This document shows, piece after piece, positions 8,194 to 18,416 of a stretch of 58,763 bases of DNA. Each line of letters opens with the position of its first letter. Within the stretch, counting starts at the first letter, position 1. The position numbers and the translations under genes were made by a program. Source of the stretch: Roseovarius aestuarii (lineage in GTDB: Bacteria; Pseudomonadota; Alphaproteobacteria; Rhodobacterales; Rhodobacteraceae); contig JAPWHL010000024.1 of NCBI GenBank assembly GCA_027214255.1, forward strand, positions 1 to 58,763. Direction: 5' to 3'. The notes under the pieces are model-generated. The model was not told the origin of the DNA. It did no database searches and worked only from the letters and a program-made list of their open reading frames with translations.

Positions 8194-8271
8194 GCCTCCG
8201 GTCCTTTTCCAGTTAAATCGAAACCCCGGGGCAAGGGCCGCATCGCCCCCCGGTAGGTCGGGAGAAACCAT

Positions 8272-8640
8272 ATGATCCAGATGCAGACAAACCTGGATGT
8301 AGCTGACAACAGCGGCGCTCGCCGTGTGCAGTGCATCAAGGTCCTGGGTGGTTCCAAGCGTAGATACGCATCCGTAGGCGACATTATTGTCGTCTCGGTC
8401 AAGGAAGCCATCCCACGCGGTCGCGTTAAAAAGGGTGACGTGCGTAAAGCCGTCGTCGTACGCACCGCCAAGGAAGTGCGCCGTGAAGACGGCACAGCCA
8501 TCCGATTTGATAGCAACGCCGCCGTGATCCTGAATAACGCAGGTGAGCCCGTCGGTACGCGTATTTTTGGCCCAGTCGTGCGCGAACTGCGGGCCAAGAA
8601 GTTCATGAAAATCATCTCACTAGCTCCGGAGGTGCTGTAA
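8272..8640 (+). CDS. rplN: 50S ribosomal protein L14
   Basis: L14, 122 residues, the usual length, makes an intersubunit bridge and is the docking site of RsfS. It begins [22 protein letters not shown]; the ending is [23 protein letters not shown]. The 78-bp gap after rpsQ is G/C-rich with runs of C and G that could fold. GGGAGAAA precedes the ATG. Confidence 0.97.
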   Translation: MIQMQTNLDVADNSGARRVQCIKVLGGSKRRYASVGDIIVVSVKEAIPRGRVKKGDVRKAVVVRTAKEVRREDGTAIRFDSNAAVILNNAGEPVGTRIFGPVVRELRAKKFMKIISLAPEVL

Positions 8641-8641
8641 T

Positions 8642-8953
8642 ATGGCCGCCAAGCTGAAAAAAGGTGACAAGGTTCTGGTCCTCGCGGGCAAGGACAAAGG
8701 CAAGGAAGGCACCATCGCTTCCGTCAACCCATCGGCCGGTAAGGCTGTTGTGGACGGTGTGAACATGGCCATCCGCCACACCCGTCAAAGCCAGACCGCC
8801 CAAGGTGGACGTTTGCCCAAGGCAATGCCAATCGACCTGAGCAACCTGGCCCTTCTCGACAAAAACGGCAAACCTACCCGCGTCGGCTTCAAGGTTGAAG
8901 ACGGCAAAAAGGTACGCATCGCCAAAACCACGGGGGACGTGATTGATGCTTGA
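8642..8953 (+). CDS. rplX: 50S ribosomal protein L24
   Basis: L24, 103 residues, is one of the two assembly initiators of the large subunit. The KOW motif [19 protein letters not shown] spans residues 7-25. It starts one base after the rplN stop and its own stop overlaps the rplE start by 8 bases, so translation of all three is probably coupled. Confidence 0.97.
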   Translation: MAAKLKKGDKVLVLAGKDKGKEGTIASVNPSAGKAVVDGVNMAIRHTRQSQTAQGGRLPKAMPIDLSNLALLDKNGKPTRVGFKVEDGKKVRIAKTTGDVIDA

Positions 8954-9509
8954 TACAGCAACCTACACCCCGCGCATGAAGGTCGCGTACCGCGAGACCA
9001 TCAAGCCCGCGATGAAAGAAGAGTTCGGCTATAAGAACGACATGCAGATCCCTCGTCTGGACAAAATTGTCCTGAACATCGGATGTGGTGCCGAGGCCGT
9101 TCGCGACTCCAAAAAGGCGAAGTCGGCTCAGGAAGATCTGACCACAATCGCCGGTCAGCACGCTGTTGTCACCAAGGCCAAGAATTCCATCGCTGGTTTC
9201 CGCGTTCGCGAAGACATGCCGATGGGCGCCAAGGTAACACTGCGCGGCGACCGTATGTATGACTTTATCGACCGTCTGGTGACTGTGGCCATGCCACGTA
9301 TCCGCGACTTTCGCGGCGTCTCCGGTAAATCCTTTGATGGCCGTGGCAACTATGCCTTTGGCATCAAGGAACATATCATCTTCCCCGAAATCAATTTCGA
9401 CAAGGTAGATGAGATGTGGGGGATGGACATCATCATCGCAACCACGGCGACAACCGACGCTGAAGCAAAGGCACTGTTGAAGCATTTCAACATGCCCTTC
9501 AACAGCTGA
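8946..9509 (+). CDS. rplE: 50S ribosomal protein L5
   Basis: L5 binds 5S rRNA and contacts the P-site tRNA. The ATG at 8946 gives 187 residues starting [21 protein letters not shown] one codon upstream is possible but less likely. The motif [11 protein letters not shown] and the later ITTTA-like end [14 protein letters not shown] fit the family. It overlaps rplX. Confidence 0.96.
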   Translation: MLDTATYTPRMKVAYRETIKPAMKEEFGYKNDMQIPRLDKIVLNIGCGAEAVRDSKKAKSAQEDLTTIAGQHAVVTKAKNSIAGFRVREDMPMGAKVTLRGDRMYDFIDRLVTVAMPRIRDFRGVSGKSFDGRGNYAFGIKEHIIFPEINFDKVDEMWGMDIIIATTATTDAEAKALLKHFNMPFNS

Positions 9510-9525
9510 GCGGGAGGACAGACTT

Positions 9526-9831
9526 ATGGCTAAAAAAGCAATGATCGAACGCGAAAAGAAGCGTCAAAAGCTGGTGGATAAATTTGCCGCCAAGCGCGCC
9601 GCGTTGAAGGAAATCATCAAGGACGAAAGCAAGCCGATGGAAGAGCGTTTCCGCGCGACCCTGAAGCTGGCCGAACTGCCTCGCAACAGCAGTGCAACAC
9701 GTTTGCACAACCGTTGCCAGCTGACCGGTCGTCCACACGGCTATTACCGGAAACTCAAAGTGTCGCGGATCGCGCTGCGCGAGCTTGGCTCGTTCGGTCA
9801 GGCCCCCGGCCTTGTGAAATCCAGCTGGTAA
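9526..9831 (+). CDS. rpsN: 30S ribosomal protein S14 (zinc-free type)
   Basis: S14, 101 residues, the long form without the CxxC zinc motifs. The family signature [23 protein letters not shown] is in the C-terminal half. GGGAGGA lies before the ATG. It assembles late in the head of the small subunit. Confidence 0.97.
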   Translation: MAKKAMIEREKKRQKLVDKFAAKRAALKEIIKDESKPMEERFRATLKLAELPRNSSATRLHNRCQLTGRPHGYYRKLKVSRIALRELGSFGQAPGLVKSSW

Positions 9832-9843
9832 GGGAGATTTGAA

Positions 9844-10236
9844 ATGAATGATCCTATCGGCGATATGCTGACCCGCATCCGCAACAGCCAGATGCGCGGT
9901 AAATCCACTGTGATGACGCCTGCGTCAAAAATGCGTGCGCGCGTTTTGGACGTTCTGGCGGAAGAAGGCTATATTCGCGGCTACGAAGCCACGACTGGTG
10001 CCGACGGCCATCCAGCGATTGAAATCAGCCTGAAATACTTCGACGGCGCCCCCGTTATCCGCGAAATGAAACGGGTTTCAAAACCCGGTCGTCGCGTCTA
10101 TCTGGGCGTTGATGACATTCCTTCGATCCGTCAGGGTCTGGGTGTGTCGATTGTCTCCACCTCAAAAGGTGTGATGTCGGATGCAAGTGCACGCAGCCAG
10201 AATGTTGGCGGCGAAGTACTTTGCACCGTATTCTAA
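9844..10236 (+). CDS. rpsH: 30S ribosomal protein S8
   Basis: S8, 130 residues, binds the central domain of 16S rRNA and in Escherichia coli represses the spc operon. It begins [16 protein letters not shown]. The C-terminal signature with [20 protein letters not shown] is present. It follows rpsN by 12 bases. Confidence 0.97.
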   Translation: MNDPIGDMLTRIRNSQMRGKSTVMTPASKMRARVLDVLAEEGYIRGYEATTGADGHPAIEISLKYFDGAPVIREMKRVSKPGRRVYLGVDDIPSIRQGLGVSIVSTSKGVMSDASARSQNVGGEVLCTVF

Positions 10237-10249
10237 GGAGGCTGAATTA

Positions 10250-10783
10250 ATGTCTCGTATTGGAAAACAGCCTGTTGATTTGCCCGATGGTGTCACTGCG
10301 ACACTCAGCGGTCAGACCATCGAGGTCAAAGGCCCCAAGGCCACTAAATCCTTCACTGCGACGGATGATGTGACGCTGACCATTGAAGATGGCCAGATTC
10401 TCGTCACTCCTCGTGGCAAATCCAAGCGCGCGCGCCAGCAATGGGGCATGACGCGGACAGTCGTCTCCAACTTGGTGCACGGCTCGAAGGAAACGTTCAA
10501 GAAAGAGCTTGAAATCCGCGGCGTTGGTTACCGGGCACAGTTGCAGGGCAAAACCCTGAAACTGAACCTTGGTATGTCGCATGACGTTGATTTCGAAGTT
10601 CCGGAAGGTGTGACTGTCACAGTTCCCAAGCCCACCGAACTGGTGGTCGAAGGAACGGACAAGCAGCTCGTCGGTCAAGTCGCGGCTAACATCCGTGATT
10701 GGCGCCGGCCCGAGCCCTACAAGGGCAAAGGGATTCGGTATAAAGGCGAGTATATCTTCCAGAAGGAAGGCAAGAAGAAGTAA
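10250..10783 (+). CDS. rplF: 50S ribosomal protein L6
   Basis: L6, 177 residues from the ATG at 10250 ([15 protein letters not shown]). The frame is open further upstream into rpsH but the family start and a perfect AAGGAGG site fix this one. The C-terminal [16 protein letters not shown] is the L6 signature. It binds 23S rRNA near the factor-binding site. Confidence 0.97.
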   Translation: MSRIGKQPVDLPDGVTATLSGQTIEVKGPKATKSFTATDDVTLTIEDGQILVTPRGKSKRARQQWGMTRTVVSNLVHGSKETFKKELEIRGVGYRAQLQGKTLKLNLGMSHDVDFEVPEGVTVTVPKPTELVVEGTDKQLVGQVAANIRDWRRPEPYKGKGIRYKGEYIFQKEGKKK

Positions 10784-10795
10784 GGACGCGAGAAG

Positions 10796-11155
10796 ATGGC
10801 AAACAGCAAAAGACAACTGTTCCAAAAACGCCGCCTGCGCGTTCGGAACAAACTTCGCAAGGTCAATGCAGGGCGCGTGCGCCTCAGCGTTCACCGCTCG
10901 AACAAGAATATCAGCGTTCAGCTGATCGACGATGTTCAGGGGATCACTCTGGCGTCGGCCTCGACTTTGGAAAAGGATCTGGGCATGGTCGGCAAGAACA
11001 ACGTCGAAGCAGCGACCAAGGTGGGTGCGGCAATCGCCGAACGTGCCAAGAAAGCTGGCGTAACCGAAGCGTATTTCGATCGCGGCGGTTTCCTGTTTCA
11101 CGGCAAGGTCAAGGCAGTTGCCGACGCCGCGCGTGAAGGCGGGCTGAAAATCTAA
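10796..11155 (+). CDS. rplR: 50S ribosomal protein L18
   Basis: L18, 119 residues, brings 5S rRNA into the large subunit together with L5. It shows [26 protein letters not shown] near the start and [26 protein letters not shown] at the end, both typical. AAGGACG precedes the ATG. Confidence 0.97.
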   Translation: MANSKRQLFQKRRLRVRNKLRKVNAGRVRLSVHRSNKNISVQLIDDVQGITLASASTLEKDLGMVGKNNVEAATKVGAAIAERAKKAGVTEAYFDRGGFLFHGKVKAVADAAREGGLKI

Positions 11156-11163
11156 GACACCGC

Positions 11164-11185
11164 AGGCGGCCTTTCGGGGCCGCCT
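11164..11185 (+). terminator. hairpin between rplR and rpsE
   Basis: An 8-bp perfect stem (11164-11171 with 11178-11185) with a TTTCGG loop lies 8 bases behind rplR, in a 114-bp gap that is unusually long for this cluster. No T run follows, so it is probably an attenuator or an RNA-processing or stability element. Confidence 0.45.
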
Positions 11186-11269
11186 CGATGATCCGGGCAC
11201 CGATCCGCTGGTCGGGCACTGGGATCGACATATTAGGGCGCATGCGTCCGCATCTACAAAGGAAGCCAC

Positions 11270-11842
11270 ATGGCAAGAGATGACAATCGCCGGGGTCGCG
11301 ACGAAACCCCAGAATTCGCTGACCGTCTGGTCGCGATCAACCGCGTCAGCAAAACTGTAAAAGGTGGTAAGCGTTTTGGCTTTGCCGCGCTTGTCGTTGT
11401 TGGCGACCAAAAGGGCCGTGTTGGCTTTGGCAAAGGTAAGGCCAAGGAGGTCCCCGAGGCCATCCGTAAGGCGACCGAGCAAGCCAAGCGTCAGATGATC
11501 CGCGTTCCTCTGCGCGAAGGCCGCACGCTGCACCACGACATGGAAGGCCGTCATGGCGCCGGTAAAGTGATCATGCGGACAGCCCCTCAGGGTACTGGTA
11601 TTATTGCCGGTGGCCCGATGCGTGCCGTATTCGAAATGCTGGGCGTTCAGGACGTTGTTGCAAAATCCAACGGCAGCCAGAACCCCTACAACATGATCCG
11701 TGCCACCATGGACGGTTTGGCCAAAGAGTCGAGCCCCCGTATGGTCGCGCAGCGTCGTGGTAAGAAAGTGGCCGACATCCTGCCCAAGGAAGACGGCTCG
11801 AAATCCAAGGGCGAGCAAGCCCCAGTGGCTCAGGAGGCTTAA
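11270..11842 (+). CDS. rpsE: 30S ribosomal protein S5
   Basis: S5, 190 residues, lies at the mRNA entry and affects translational fidelity. The family stretch [23 protein letters not shown] spans about residues 31-53 and [15 protein letters not shown] follows. An AAGGAAG site precedes the ATG. rpmD starts three bases after its stop. Confidence 0.97.
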   Translation: MARDDNRRGRDETPEFADRLVAINRVSKTVKGGKRFGFAALVVVGDQKGRVGFGKGKAKEVPEAIRKATEQAKRQMIRVPLREGRTLHHDMEGRHGAGKVIMRTAPQGTGIIAGGPMRAVFEMLGVQDVVAKSNGSQNPYNMIRATMDGLAKESSPRMVAQRRGKKVADILPKEDGSKSKGEQAPVAQEA

Positions 11843-11845
11843 TCC

Positions 11846-12034
11846 ATGGCCAAGACAATCGTCGTCAAGCAGGTGGGCAGCCCCATCCGCCGTCCCGCTG
11901 ATCAACGTGCTACGCTGATCGGTCTGGGTCTGAACAAGATGCACCGTGTCCGCGAATTGGAAGATACGCCTTCCGTACGCGGTATGATTAACAAGATCCC
12001 ACACATGGTCGAGATCATCGAAGAAAAAGGCTGA
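11846..12034 (+). CDS. rpmD: 50S ribosomal protein L30
   Basis: L30, 62 residues, a small large-subunit protein. It shows [28 protein letters not shown], the family core. A GGAGG site inside the end of rpsE serves it. The normal next gene is rplO; here two hairpins and an ectC gene intervene, so this gene ends a transcript. Confidence 0.96.
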   Translation: MAKTIVVKQVGSPIRRPADQRATLIGLGLNKMHRVRELEDTPSVRGMINKIPHMVEIIEEKG

Positions 12035-12037
12035 TTG

Positions 12038-12063
12038 GTAAGGTGCGTTTAAGCGCACCTTAC
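12038..12063 (+). terminator. first hairpin after rpmD
   Basis: A 10-bp perfect stem (12038-12047 with 12054-12063) with loop TTTAAG begins 4 bases after the rpmD stop. There is no T run. It may protect the 3' end or add to the terminator that follows. Confidence 0.55.
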
Positions 12064-12073
12064 GGACAGCTTC

Positions 12074-12107
12074 AAACGCCCCGGCCTGCAATGGCCGGGG
12101 CGTTTTG
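12074..12107 (+). terminator. intrinsic terminator after rpmD
   Basis: A 13-bp perfect stem AAACGCCCCGGCC (12074-12086) with GGCCGGGGCGTTT (12093-12105) and loop TGCAAT is followed by another T. This is a strong factor-independent terminator, unexpected inside an spc operon. Confidence 0.88.
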
Positions 12108-12189
12108 CGTTGCGGGGCAGGGGCCAAACAATTCGTTTGGGTTTGGCATTACTTCGGGTAGCTTGGCCAGGAAGAAACGGAGGCACCCT

Positions 12190-12582
12190 ATGTTGGTCAA
12201 ATCCTTGGATGATACGTTGAACACAGCAGATCACGTCACGGGGCCGGGCTTTGAAAGCCGCAGGATTTTGTTGGCGCGCGATGGCTTGGGCTATTCTTTT
12301 CACGACACAATTGTCAAAGAGGGCAGTGTGCAGCGCTTGGAGTACAAAAACCACATCGAGGCGAATTACTGCATCGAAGGTGAGGGCGAGGTAGAAGAGG
12401 TCGCCACGGGGCGCAAATGGCCCCTGCGTCCCGGCACCATGTATGTACTGGACAAGCACGACGCGCATATCATCCGCGCTCTCAAGGGGGATCTGCGGTT
12501 TATGTGTGTTTTCACCCCTGCATTGACCGGCATGGAAACTCATGATGCGGATGGAAGCTACGCGCGCTCTGACAAGGCTTAG
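12190..12582 (+). CDS. ectC: ectoine synthase-like cupin (EctC family)
   Basis: A 130-residue protein matching EctC, which closes N-acetyl-diaminobutyrate to the osmolyte ectoine. Family features are HDTIVKEGSVQRLEYKNHIEANYCIEGEGEVE-type sequence (about residues 38-70), RPGTMYVLDKHDAH and CVFTPALTGMETHD. The start ATG at 12190 follows ACGGAGG. Neither ectA nor ectB is nearby; the gene stands alone between rpmD and rplO. Lone EctC proteins are known and some use scavenged precursors or have other activity. It may therefore not make ectoine in this organism. Translated residues are quoted here only in part; the whole protein is collinear with the family. Confidence 0.85.
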   Translation: MLVKSLDDTLNTADHVTGPGFESRRILLARDGLGYSFHDTIVKEGSVQRLEYKNHIEANYCIEGEGEVEEVATGRKWPLRPGTMYVLDKHDAHIIRALKGDLRFMCVFTPALTGMETHDADGSYARSDKA

Positions 12583-12616
12583 GGTACGATGTGCGGCCTG
12601 TTTCGCCCGAATCCCC

Positions 12617-12645
12617 TTGCCCTTGCGAAGGGGCAGGGCTATACG
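12617..12645 (+). promoter_or_regulatory. candidate promoter of rplO unit
   Basis: TTGCCC (12617-12622) and TATACG (12640-12645) are 17 bp apart and lie about 95 bp before rplO. The arrangement repeats that found before rpmC, with the identical -10 hexamer. The spacer also contains CCTT/AAGG pairing that could form a small hairpin. Confidence 0.35.
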
Positions 12646-12740
12646 CCCCCGGTGACCTGCGAGGGTTACATTATCCGTAGCATACGCCGTGTTCGGCCGC
12701 TCCCGTCGCTGGGGGCCGCATCCGGCAAAGGAGAAGCGAC

Positions 12741-13214
12741 ATGAAACTGCATGAACTGCGCGATAACGAAGGCGCAACTAAGAAACCAAAACGGATTGGT
12801 CGTGGACCGGGTTCGGGCATGGGTAAAACCGGTGGCCGTGGTATCAAGGGCCAGAAATCGCGCTCGGGTGTTGCGATTGGCGGGTACGAAGGCGGGCAGA
12901 TGCCCCTCTACCAACGCCTTCCCAAGCGTGGCTTTACAAAACCGAACCGCAAGAAATTCGCCGTCGTCAATCTGGGCCTGATCCAGAAATTCATCGACGA
13001 CAAGAAACTGGACGCAGGTGCGGCCATTACTGAAGACGCATTGGTTGCGTCCGGTCTGGTCCGTCGCAAACTGGACGGCGTTCGTGTGCTGTGCAAAGGC
13101 GACATCAGCACCAAAATCACTTTGGAAGTGACCGGTGCGTCCAAATCCGCAGTGGACGCTGTGGCCAAAGCCGGCGGCACACTGACGGTCACAACCGCGC
13201 AAGCGGCTGAATAA
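12741..13214 (+). CDS. rplO: 50S ribosomal protein L15
   Basis: L15, 157 residues, a late-assembly large-subunit protein. The glycine-rich start with [22 protein letters not shown] and [19 protein letters not shown] is characteristic. AAAGGAG lies before the ATG. It begins a new block with secY and adk after the ectC interruption. Confidence 0.97.
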   Translation: MKLHELRDNEGATKKPKRIGRGPGSGMGKTGGRGIKGQKSRSGVAIGGYEGGQMPLYQRLPKRGFTKPNRKKFAVVNLGLIQKFIDDKKLDAGAAITEDALVASGLVRRKLDGVRVLCKGDISTKITLEVTGASKSAVDAVAKAGGTLTVTTAQAAE

Positions 13215-13266
13215 GAGGTTGTGAGTGGCCTCTGCGCCACTTACATAACTTCTAGTTTTTCAAACA

Positions 13267-13303
13267 CGCCGCCGGCTCGCTGAGAAACAGCGGTCCGGCG
13301 GCG
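13267..13303 (+). terminator. hairpin between rplO and secY
   Basis: A 9-bp perfect stem (13267-13275 with 13295-13303) with a 19-base loop sits 53 bp after rplO, followed by TTGTCATT. It may reduce read-through from ribosomal protein genes into secY. Confidence 0.5.
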
Positions 13304-13326
13304 TTGTCATTATAAAAGAGAGCCGA

Positions 13327-14690
<1,364 letters not shown>

Positions 14691-14694
<4 letters not shown>

Positions 14695-15338
14695 ACATCA
14701 TACTTCTTGGACCACCCGGCGCGGGCAAAGGCACACAAGCGCATCATCTGGTTGCCACACGGGGCATGATCCAGTTGAGCACGGGTGACATGTTGCGCGA
14801 AGCCAAAAGCTCAGGTTCCGAGATGGGCCAACGTGTGGCCGAAGTGATGGCGCGGGGCGATCTGGTCACGGATGAGATCGTGATTGGCCTGATCCGCGAA
14901 AAGCTGGAAGGCGACAAGGGCGGCGGATTTATCTTTGACGGCTTCCCACGCACGTTGGCGCAGGCAGATGCGCTGGGTCAATTGCTGGCCGATTGCGGGG
15001 AAACGCTGGATGCGGTGATCGAAATGAAGGTCGATGATGAGGCTCTGGTGGGCCGGATCACGGCCCGTTCGACATGTTCCGGTTGTGGGGCGGTCTATAA
15101 TGATGTGACTAAACCGATCCCAGCGGATGGTGTTTGCTCCAATTGCGGGCAGAAAACCGAATTCACCCGCCGCGCAGATGACAACGAAGATGCACTGCGC
15201 AACCGACTGATGGAATACTACAAGAAAACATCGCCGCTGATTGGCTATTACTATGCCAAAAACATGCTGCGGTCGGTTAATGGATTGGGCACGATCGACG
15301 GCGTACAGGCGTCGATTGCAAAGGTTCTGGACGCGTAA
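14691..15338 (+). CDS. adk: adenylate kinase, zinc-type LID
   Basis: Adenylate kinase, 215 residues, interconverts ATP, ADP and AMP. The P-loop [10 protein letters not shown] is at residues 7-16 and DGFPRT at 83-88. The LID domain carries four cysteines (129, 132, 149, 152) in two CxxC pairs, a zinc-binding form known in many bacteria. It overlaps secY by four bases, the usual alphaproteobacterial context. Confidence 0.97.
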
Positions 15339-15346
15339 GCGTCCAG
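15327..15346 (+). terminator. hairpin overlapping the adk stop codon
   Basis: A perfect 8-bp stem (15327-15334 with 15339-15346) closes a GTAA loop, which has the stable GNRA form. The adk TAA stop is in the loop. It could stabilise the 3' end or weakly terminate. Confidence 0.5.
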
Positions 15347-15647
15347 GGCGACGCCATTGCTGGCCCCGGTTGGGCGGCGACCTGTTTTTTGAATGGGCCA
15401 GGCGTGTTGAACTGCTTTGGGATGATTTCAATCCCGCAAAGGTTTAGTTTCCATGCCGGGGGTTGACGCCCGGCGGAATTCCTCCTAACCAGCACCATCC
15501 CGAAAGGGATAATGATTCCGTTGCGGGTACGCCCGCAACCCGAATCGATCACCTGAATTCAGCTGCGGCCCGGTGCGTAACGCTTCGGGCCTACGTTGTG
15601 AAAAAAGGGTCTGGAGCTACGGACCCGCAACGAAAAGGAACATGCCC
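15339..15647. other. intergenic leader of the alpha operon
   Basis: No gene is seen between adk and rpsM. The region holds TTGACG (15463-15468), a fair -35 but with a poor -10 at 17 bp, and a perfect 8-bp hairpin (15520-15527 with 15532-15539). This is the expected site of the promoter for rpsM-rpsK-rpoA-rplQ. Confidence 0.5.
15520..15539 (+). promoter_or_regulatory. leader hairpin of the alpha operon
   Basis: GTTGCGGG (15520-15527) and CCCGCAAC (15532-15539) form a perfect stem with a four-base loop about 110 bp before rpsM. It may be a leader structure for translational or transcriptional control; the alpha operon of Escherichia coli is controlled by S4, but S4 is not in this cluster. Confidence 0.35.
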
Positions 15648-16016
15648 TTGGCACGTATCGCCGGCGTAAACCTCCCGACGCATAAACGCGTCCCGATCGC
15701 CCTTACATATATCACCGGAATTGGCCCCTCGACGGCTAAAGCCATCTGCGAAGCTGTGAACATCGACGTAAGCCGCCGTATCAACGAGCTGAGCGACGCC
15801 GAAGTTCTGGCCGTGCGCGAACATATCGACGCTAACCTGACGGTTGAAGGTGATCTGCGTCGTGAGACACAGATGAACATCAAGCGTCTGATGGATCTTG
15901 GTTGCTACCGTGGCTTGCGCCACCGTCGGAACCTGCCGGTTCGCGGCCAGCGTACCCACACAAATGCCCGTACCCGCAAAGGCCCCGCAAAGGCCATTGC
16001 CGGCAAGAAGAAATAA
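15648..16016 (+). CDS. rpsM: 30S ribosomal protein S13
   Basis: S13 forms bridges to the large subunit and contacts the P-site tRNA. I choose the TTG at 15648. It gives the canonical MARIAGVN start and the usual 122 residues, and lies 8 bases from AAGGAA. The ATG at 15642 would add two residues (MP) but sits only about two bases from the same site. The C-terminal [21 protein letters not shown] is typical. It begins the alpha operon. Confidence 0.93.
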   Translation: MARIAGVNLPTHKRVPIALTYITGIGPSTAKAICEAVNIDVSRRINELSDAEVLAVREHIDANLTVEGDLRRETQMNIKRLMDLGCYRGLRHRRNLPVRGQRTHTNARTRKGPAKAIAGKKK

Positions 16017-16031
16017 GGGAGAGCATTTGAT

Positions 16032-16421
16032 ATGGCACGCGATACCAAACGCACGAAGAAAAAGGTTTCCAAGAACATCGCCACAGGCGTTGCGCATGTG
16101 AACTCGTCCTTCAACAACACCAAGATCCTGATTTCTGACGTTCAGGGCAACGCAATTGCATGGTCCTCGGCTGGTACTTGCGGCTTTAAGGGGTCGCGCA
16201 AGTCGACACCTTATGCCGCTCAGATGGCTGCCGAAGACGCGGGCAAAAAAGCGCAAGACCATGGCATGCGTACGCTGGAAGTCGAAGTGCAGGGCCCCGG
16301 TTCCGGCCGTGAAAGCGCACTGCGTGCATTGGCTGCCGTTGGGTTCAACATCACGTCGATCCGTGACGTGACGCCAATTGCCCACAACGGTTGCCGCCCG
16401 CCGAAACGTCGCCGGGTCTAA
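16032..16421 (+). CDS. rpsK: 30S ribosomal protein S11
   Basis: S11, 129 residues, lies in the platform near the E-site. Family features are [22 protein letters not shown] near the start and the ending [26 protein letters not shown] precedes the ATG. In this order rpsD, found in enterobacterial alpha operons, is absent, as usual in alphaproteobacteria. Confidence 0.97.
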   Translation: MARDTKRTKKKVSKNIATGVAHVNSSFNNTKILISDVQGNAIAWSSAGTCGFKGSRKSTPYAAQMAAEDAGKKAQDHGMRTLEVEVQGPGSGRESALRALAAVGFNITSIRDVTPIAHNGCRPPKRRRV

Positions 16422-16439
16422 CCTGACATTCTACCGGTT

Positions 16440-16468
16440 GGGGCCGCGTGTGTTTGCACGGCCCCTTT
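16440..16468 (+). terminator. hairpin between rpsK and rpoA
   Basis: GGGGCCG (16440-16446) pairs with CGGCCCC (16459-16465), followed by TTT. It lies 18 bases after rpsK and may partly end transcription, lowering rpoA relative to the ribosomal protein genes. Confidence 0.55.
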
Positions 16469-16535
16469 CCGTAATTTTGAAACCTCGGGCGCTCTGGCCT
16501 TTGGACATGAGAACAGGGCAGGAATGGAGGGACAC

Positions 16536-17552
16536 ATGATCCACAAGAATTGGGCTGAATTGATCAAGCCTACCCAGCTGGACGTTAAGCCGGGCAATGA
16601 TCCAGCACGTCAGGCAACAATCGTCGCCGAACCGCTGGAACGCGGTTTTGGTCTGACGCTTGGCAACGCGCTGCGCCGTGTTTTGCTGTCCTCGCTGCAG
16701 GGTGCTGCGATTACGTCTGTACAGATCGATAACGTTCTACACGAATTTTCCAGCGTTGCTGGTGTGCGCGAAGATGTGACGGACATTGTCCTGAACCTCA
16801 AAGGCGTTGCGATCCGCATGGAAGTGGAAGGCCCCAAGCGCCTGTCGATTTCGGCCAAAGGTCCGGGCGTTGTCACTGCTGGCGACATTTCAGACAGTGC
16901 TGGCGTCGAAGTTCTGAACCGCGACCATGTGATTTGTCACTTGGACGATGGTGCCGACCTGTTCATGGAACTGACCGTCAACACCGGTAAGGGCTATGTT
17001 GCTGCGGACAAGAACAAGCCAGAAGATGCGCCGATTGGCATGATCCCAGTTGATGCGATCTATAGCCCAATCCGCCGTGTCAGCTATGACGTTCAGCCCA
17101 CCCGCGAAGGGCAGGTTCTGGATTATGACAAGCTGACGATGAAAATCGACACGGATGGCTCGATCACACCGGACGATGCCGTGGCTTACGCCGCGCGTAT
17201 TCTTCAGGACCAACTGAGCATCTTCGTCAACTTCGACGAACCTGAAAGCGCAAGCCGTCAGGACGAAGACGACGGTCTGGAATTCAACCCGCTTCTGCTG
17301 AAGAAAGTGGACGAGTTGGAACTGTCTGTGCGTTCGGCAAACTGCCTGAAGAACGACAATATCGTTTATATTGGCGATCTGATCCAGAAAACCGAAGCCG
17401 AAATGCTGCGCACGCCGAACTTTGGCCGCAAGTCCTTGAACGAGATCAAGGAAGTGTTGTCCGGTATGGGGCTGCACCTTGGCATGGACGTCGAGGATTG
17501 GCCGCCCGACAACATCGAAGATCTGGCGAAAAAGTTCGAAGATCAATTCTGA
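16536..17552 (+). CDS. rpoA: RNA polymerase alpha subunit
   Basis: RpoA, 338 residues from the ATG at 16536, which follows GGAGG by 5 bases. An ATG four codons earlier overlaps that site and is rejected. The N-terminal domain has [22 protein letters not shown] (about residues 31-52), the dimerisation signature. The C-terminal domain with [11 protein letters not shown] and [11 protein letters not shown] contacts promoter UP elements and activators. Confidence 0.97.
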   Translation: MIHKNWAELIKPTQLDVKPGNDPARQATIVAEPLERGFGLTLGNALRRVLLSSLQGAAITSVQIDNVLHEFSSVAGVREDVTDIVLNLKGVAIRMEVEGPKRLSISAKGPGVVTAGDISDSAGVEVLNRDHVICHLDDGADLFMELTVNTGKGYVAADKNKPEDAPIGMIPVDAIYSPIRRVSYDVQPTREGQVLDYDKLTMKIDTDGSITPDDAVAYAARILQDQLSIFVNFDEPESASRQDEDDGLEFNPLLLKKVDELELSVRSANCLKNDNIVYIGDLIQKTEAEMLRTPNFGRKSLNEIKEVLSGMGLHLGMDVEDWPPDNIEDLAKKFEDQF

Positions 17553-17581
17553 TCATCCACGGACGAATGAAGAAACAACGG

Positions 17582-17602
17582 GCCCCGGGTTATACCCGGG
17601 GC
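17582..17602 (+). terminator. hairpin between rpoA and rplQ
   Basis: A perfect 9-bp stem (17582-17590 with 17594-17602) with a TAT loop sits 29 bases after rpoA in a 145-bp gap. No T run follows; it is probably an attenuating or RNA-processing or stability element. Confidence 0.45.
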
Positions 17603-17697
17603 ACGACTACCAAGACCGGGCAATATCGCCCCAAGGAGAGCGGCCTGACACGCATCATGCCGCCGGACAAAGCAAAACATAGTTACGGAGACTGAAA

Positions 17698-18117
17698 ATG
17701 CGTCACGCACGAGGATACCGCCGCCTGAACCGCACCCATGAGCACCGCAAGGCGCTGTGGGCAAACATGGCCGGCTCGCTCATTGAACACGAGCAGATCA
17801 AGACAACACTGCCCAAGGCGAAAGAACTGCGCCGCATCATCGAAAAGATGATTACATTGGGCAAACGCGGCGATTTGCACGCCCGCCGTCAGGCTGCCAG
17901 CCAGCTCAAGCAAGACCAGTATGTTGCGAAACTGTTCGACGTTCTGGGCCCACGCTACAAGGACCGTCAGGGTGGATACGTTCGCGTGTTGAAGGCTGGC
18001 TTCCGGTATGGCGACATGGCGCCCATGGCGATCATCGAATTCGTTGACCGCGATGTCGATGCCAAGGGCGCGGCTGACAAAGCCCGCGTTGCAGCAGAAG
18101 AAGCTGCTGAAGAATGA
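17698..18117 (+). CDS. rplQ: 50S ribosomal protein L17
   Basis: L17, 139 residues, near the exit tunnel. It begins [20 protein letters not shown], the signature. A short Ala/Glu tail ([14 protein letters not shown]) extends the C-terminus beyond the ~120 residues of many bacteria. ACGGAG precedes the ATG. It closes the alpha operon and is followed by a terminator. Confidence 0.97.
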   Translation: MRHARGYRRLNRTHEHRKALWANMAGSLIEHEQIKTTLPKAKELRRIIEKMITLGKRGDLHARRQAASQLKQDQYVAKLFDVLGPRYKDRQGGYVRVLKAGFRYGDMAPMAIIEFVDRDVDAKGAADKARVAAEEAAEE

Positions 18118-18158
18118 GCATCTGACGGGTCGCTGATCGCGACCTGTACAAGATAGAC

Positions 18159-18192
18159 AGGCCCGTTGCGCTGACGCGCGGCGGGCCTTTGT
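18159..18192 (+). terminator. terminator after rplQ
   Basis: AGGCCCG (18159-18165) pairs with CGGGCCT (18182-18188), with additional G/C pairing in the loop, followed by TTGTCGTTT. It is placed 42 bp after rplQ at the end of the ribosomal cluster. Confidence 0.75.
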
Positions 18193-18416
18193 CGTTTCGG
18201 TGCTGTGATGGGTTGGGGCGTTCAGATGGCAGAGCAAACGGCGCAATAGTTGCAAATTGGTGCAACCGGGCGCATATCGCATGTGGCCGCTCTGCCAGAT
18301 CGGGCCTGCCGCGATGGCAAAGGGGTGGGCCAAAGGCTTGTTACATTTTTGGTAGATGCGCCATCGGGCGATGTCAGCCCGGCTCATCGTGCAGAACGTT
18401 TTGAAGGAGAAACCTG

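Noticed and set aside
10247..12127. A 626-codon minus-strand open frame opposite rplF-rplR-rpsE-rpmD
   Set aside because: It is antisense to four certain ribosomal genes, has no recognisable domain, and is explained by GC-rich codon use.
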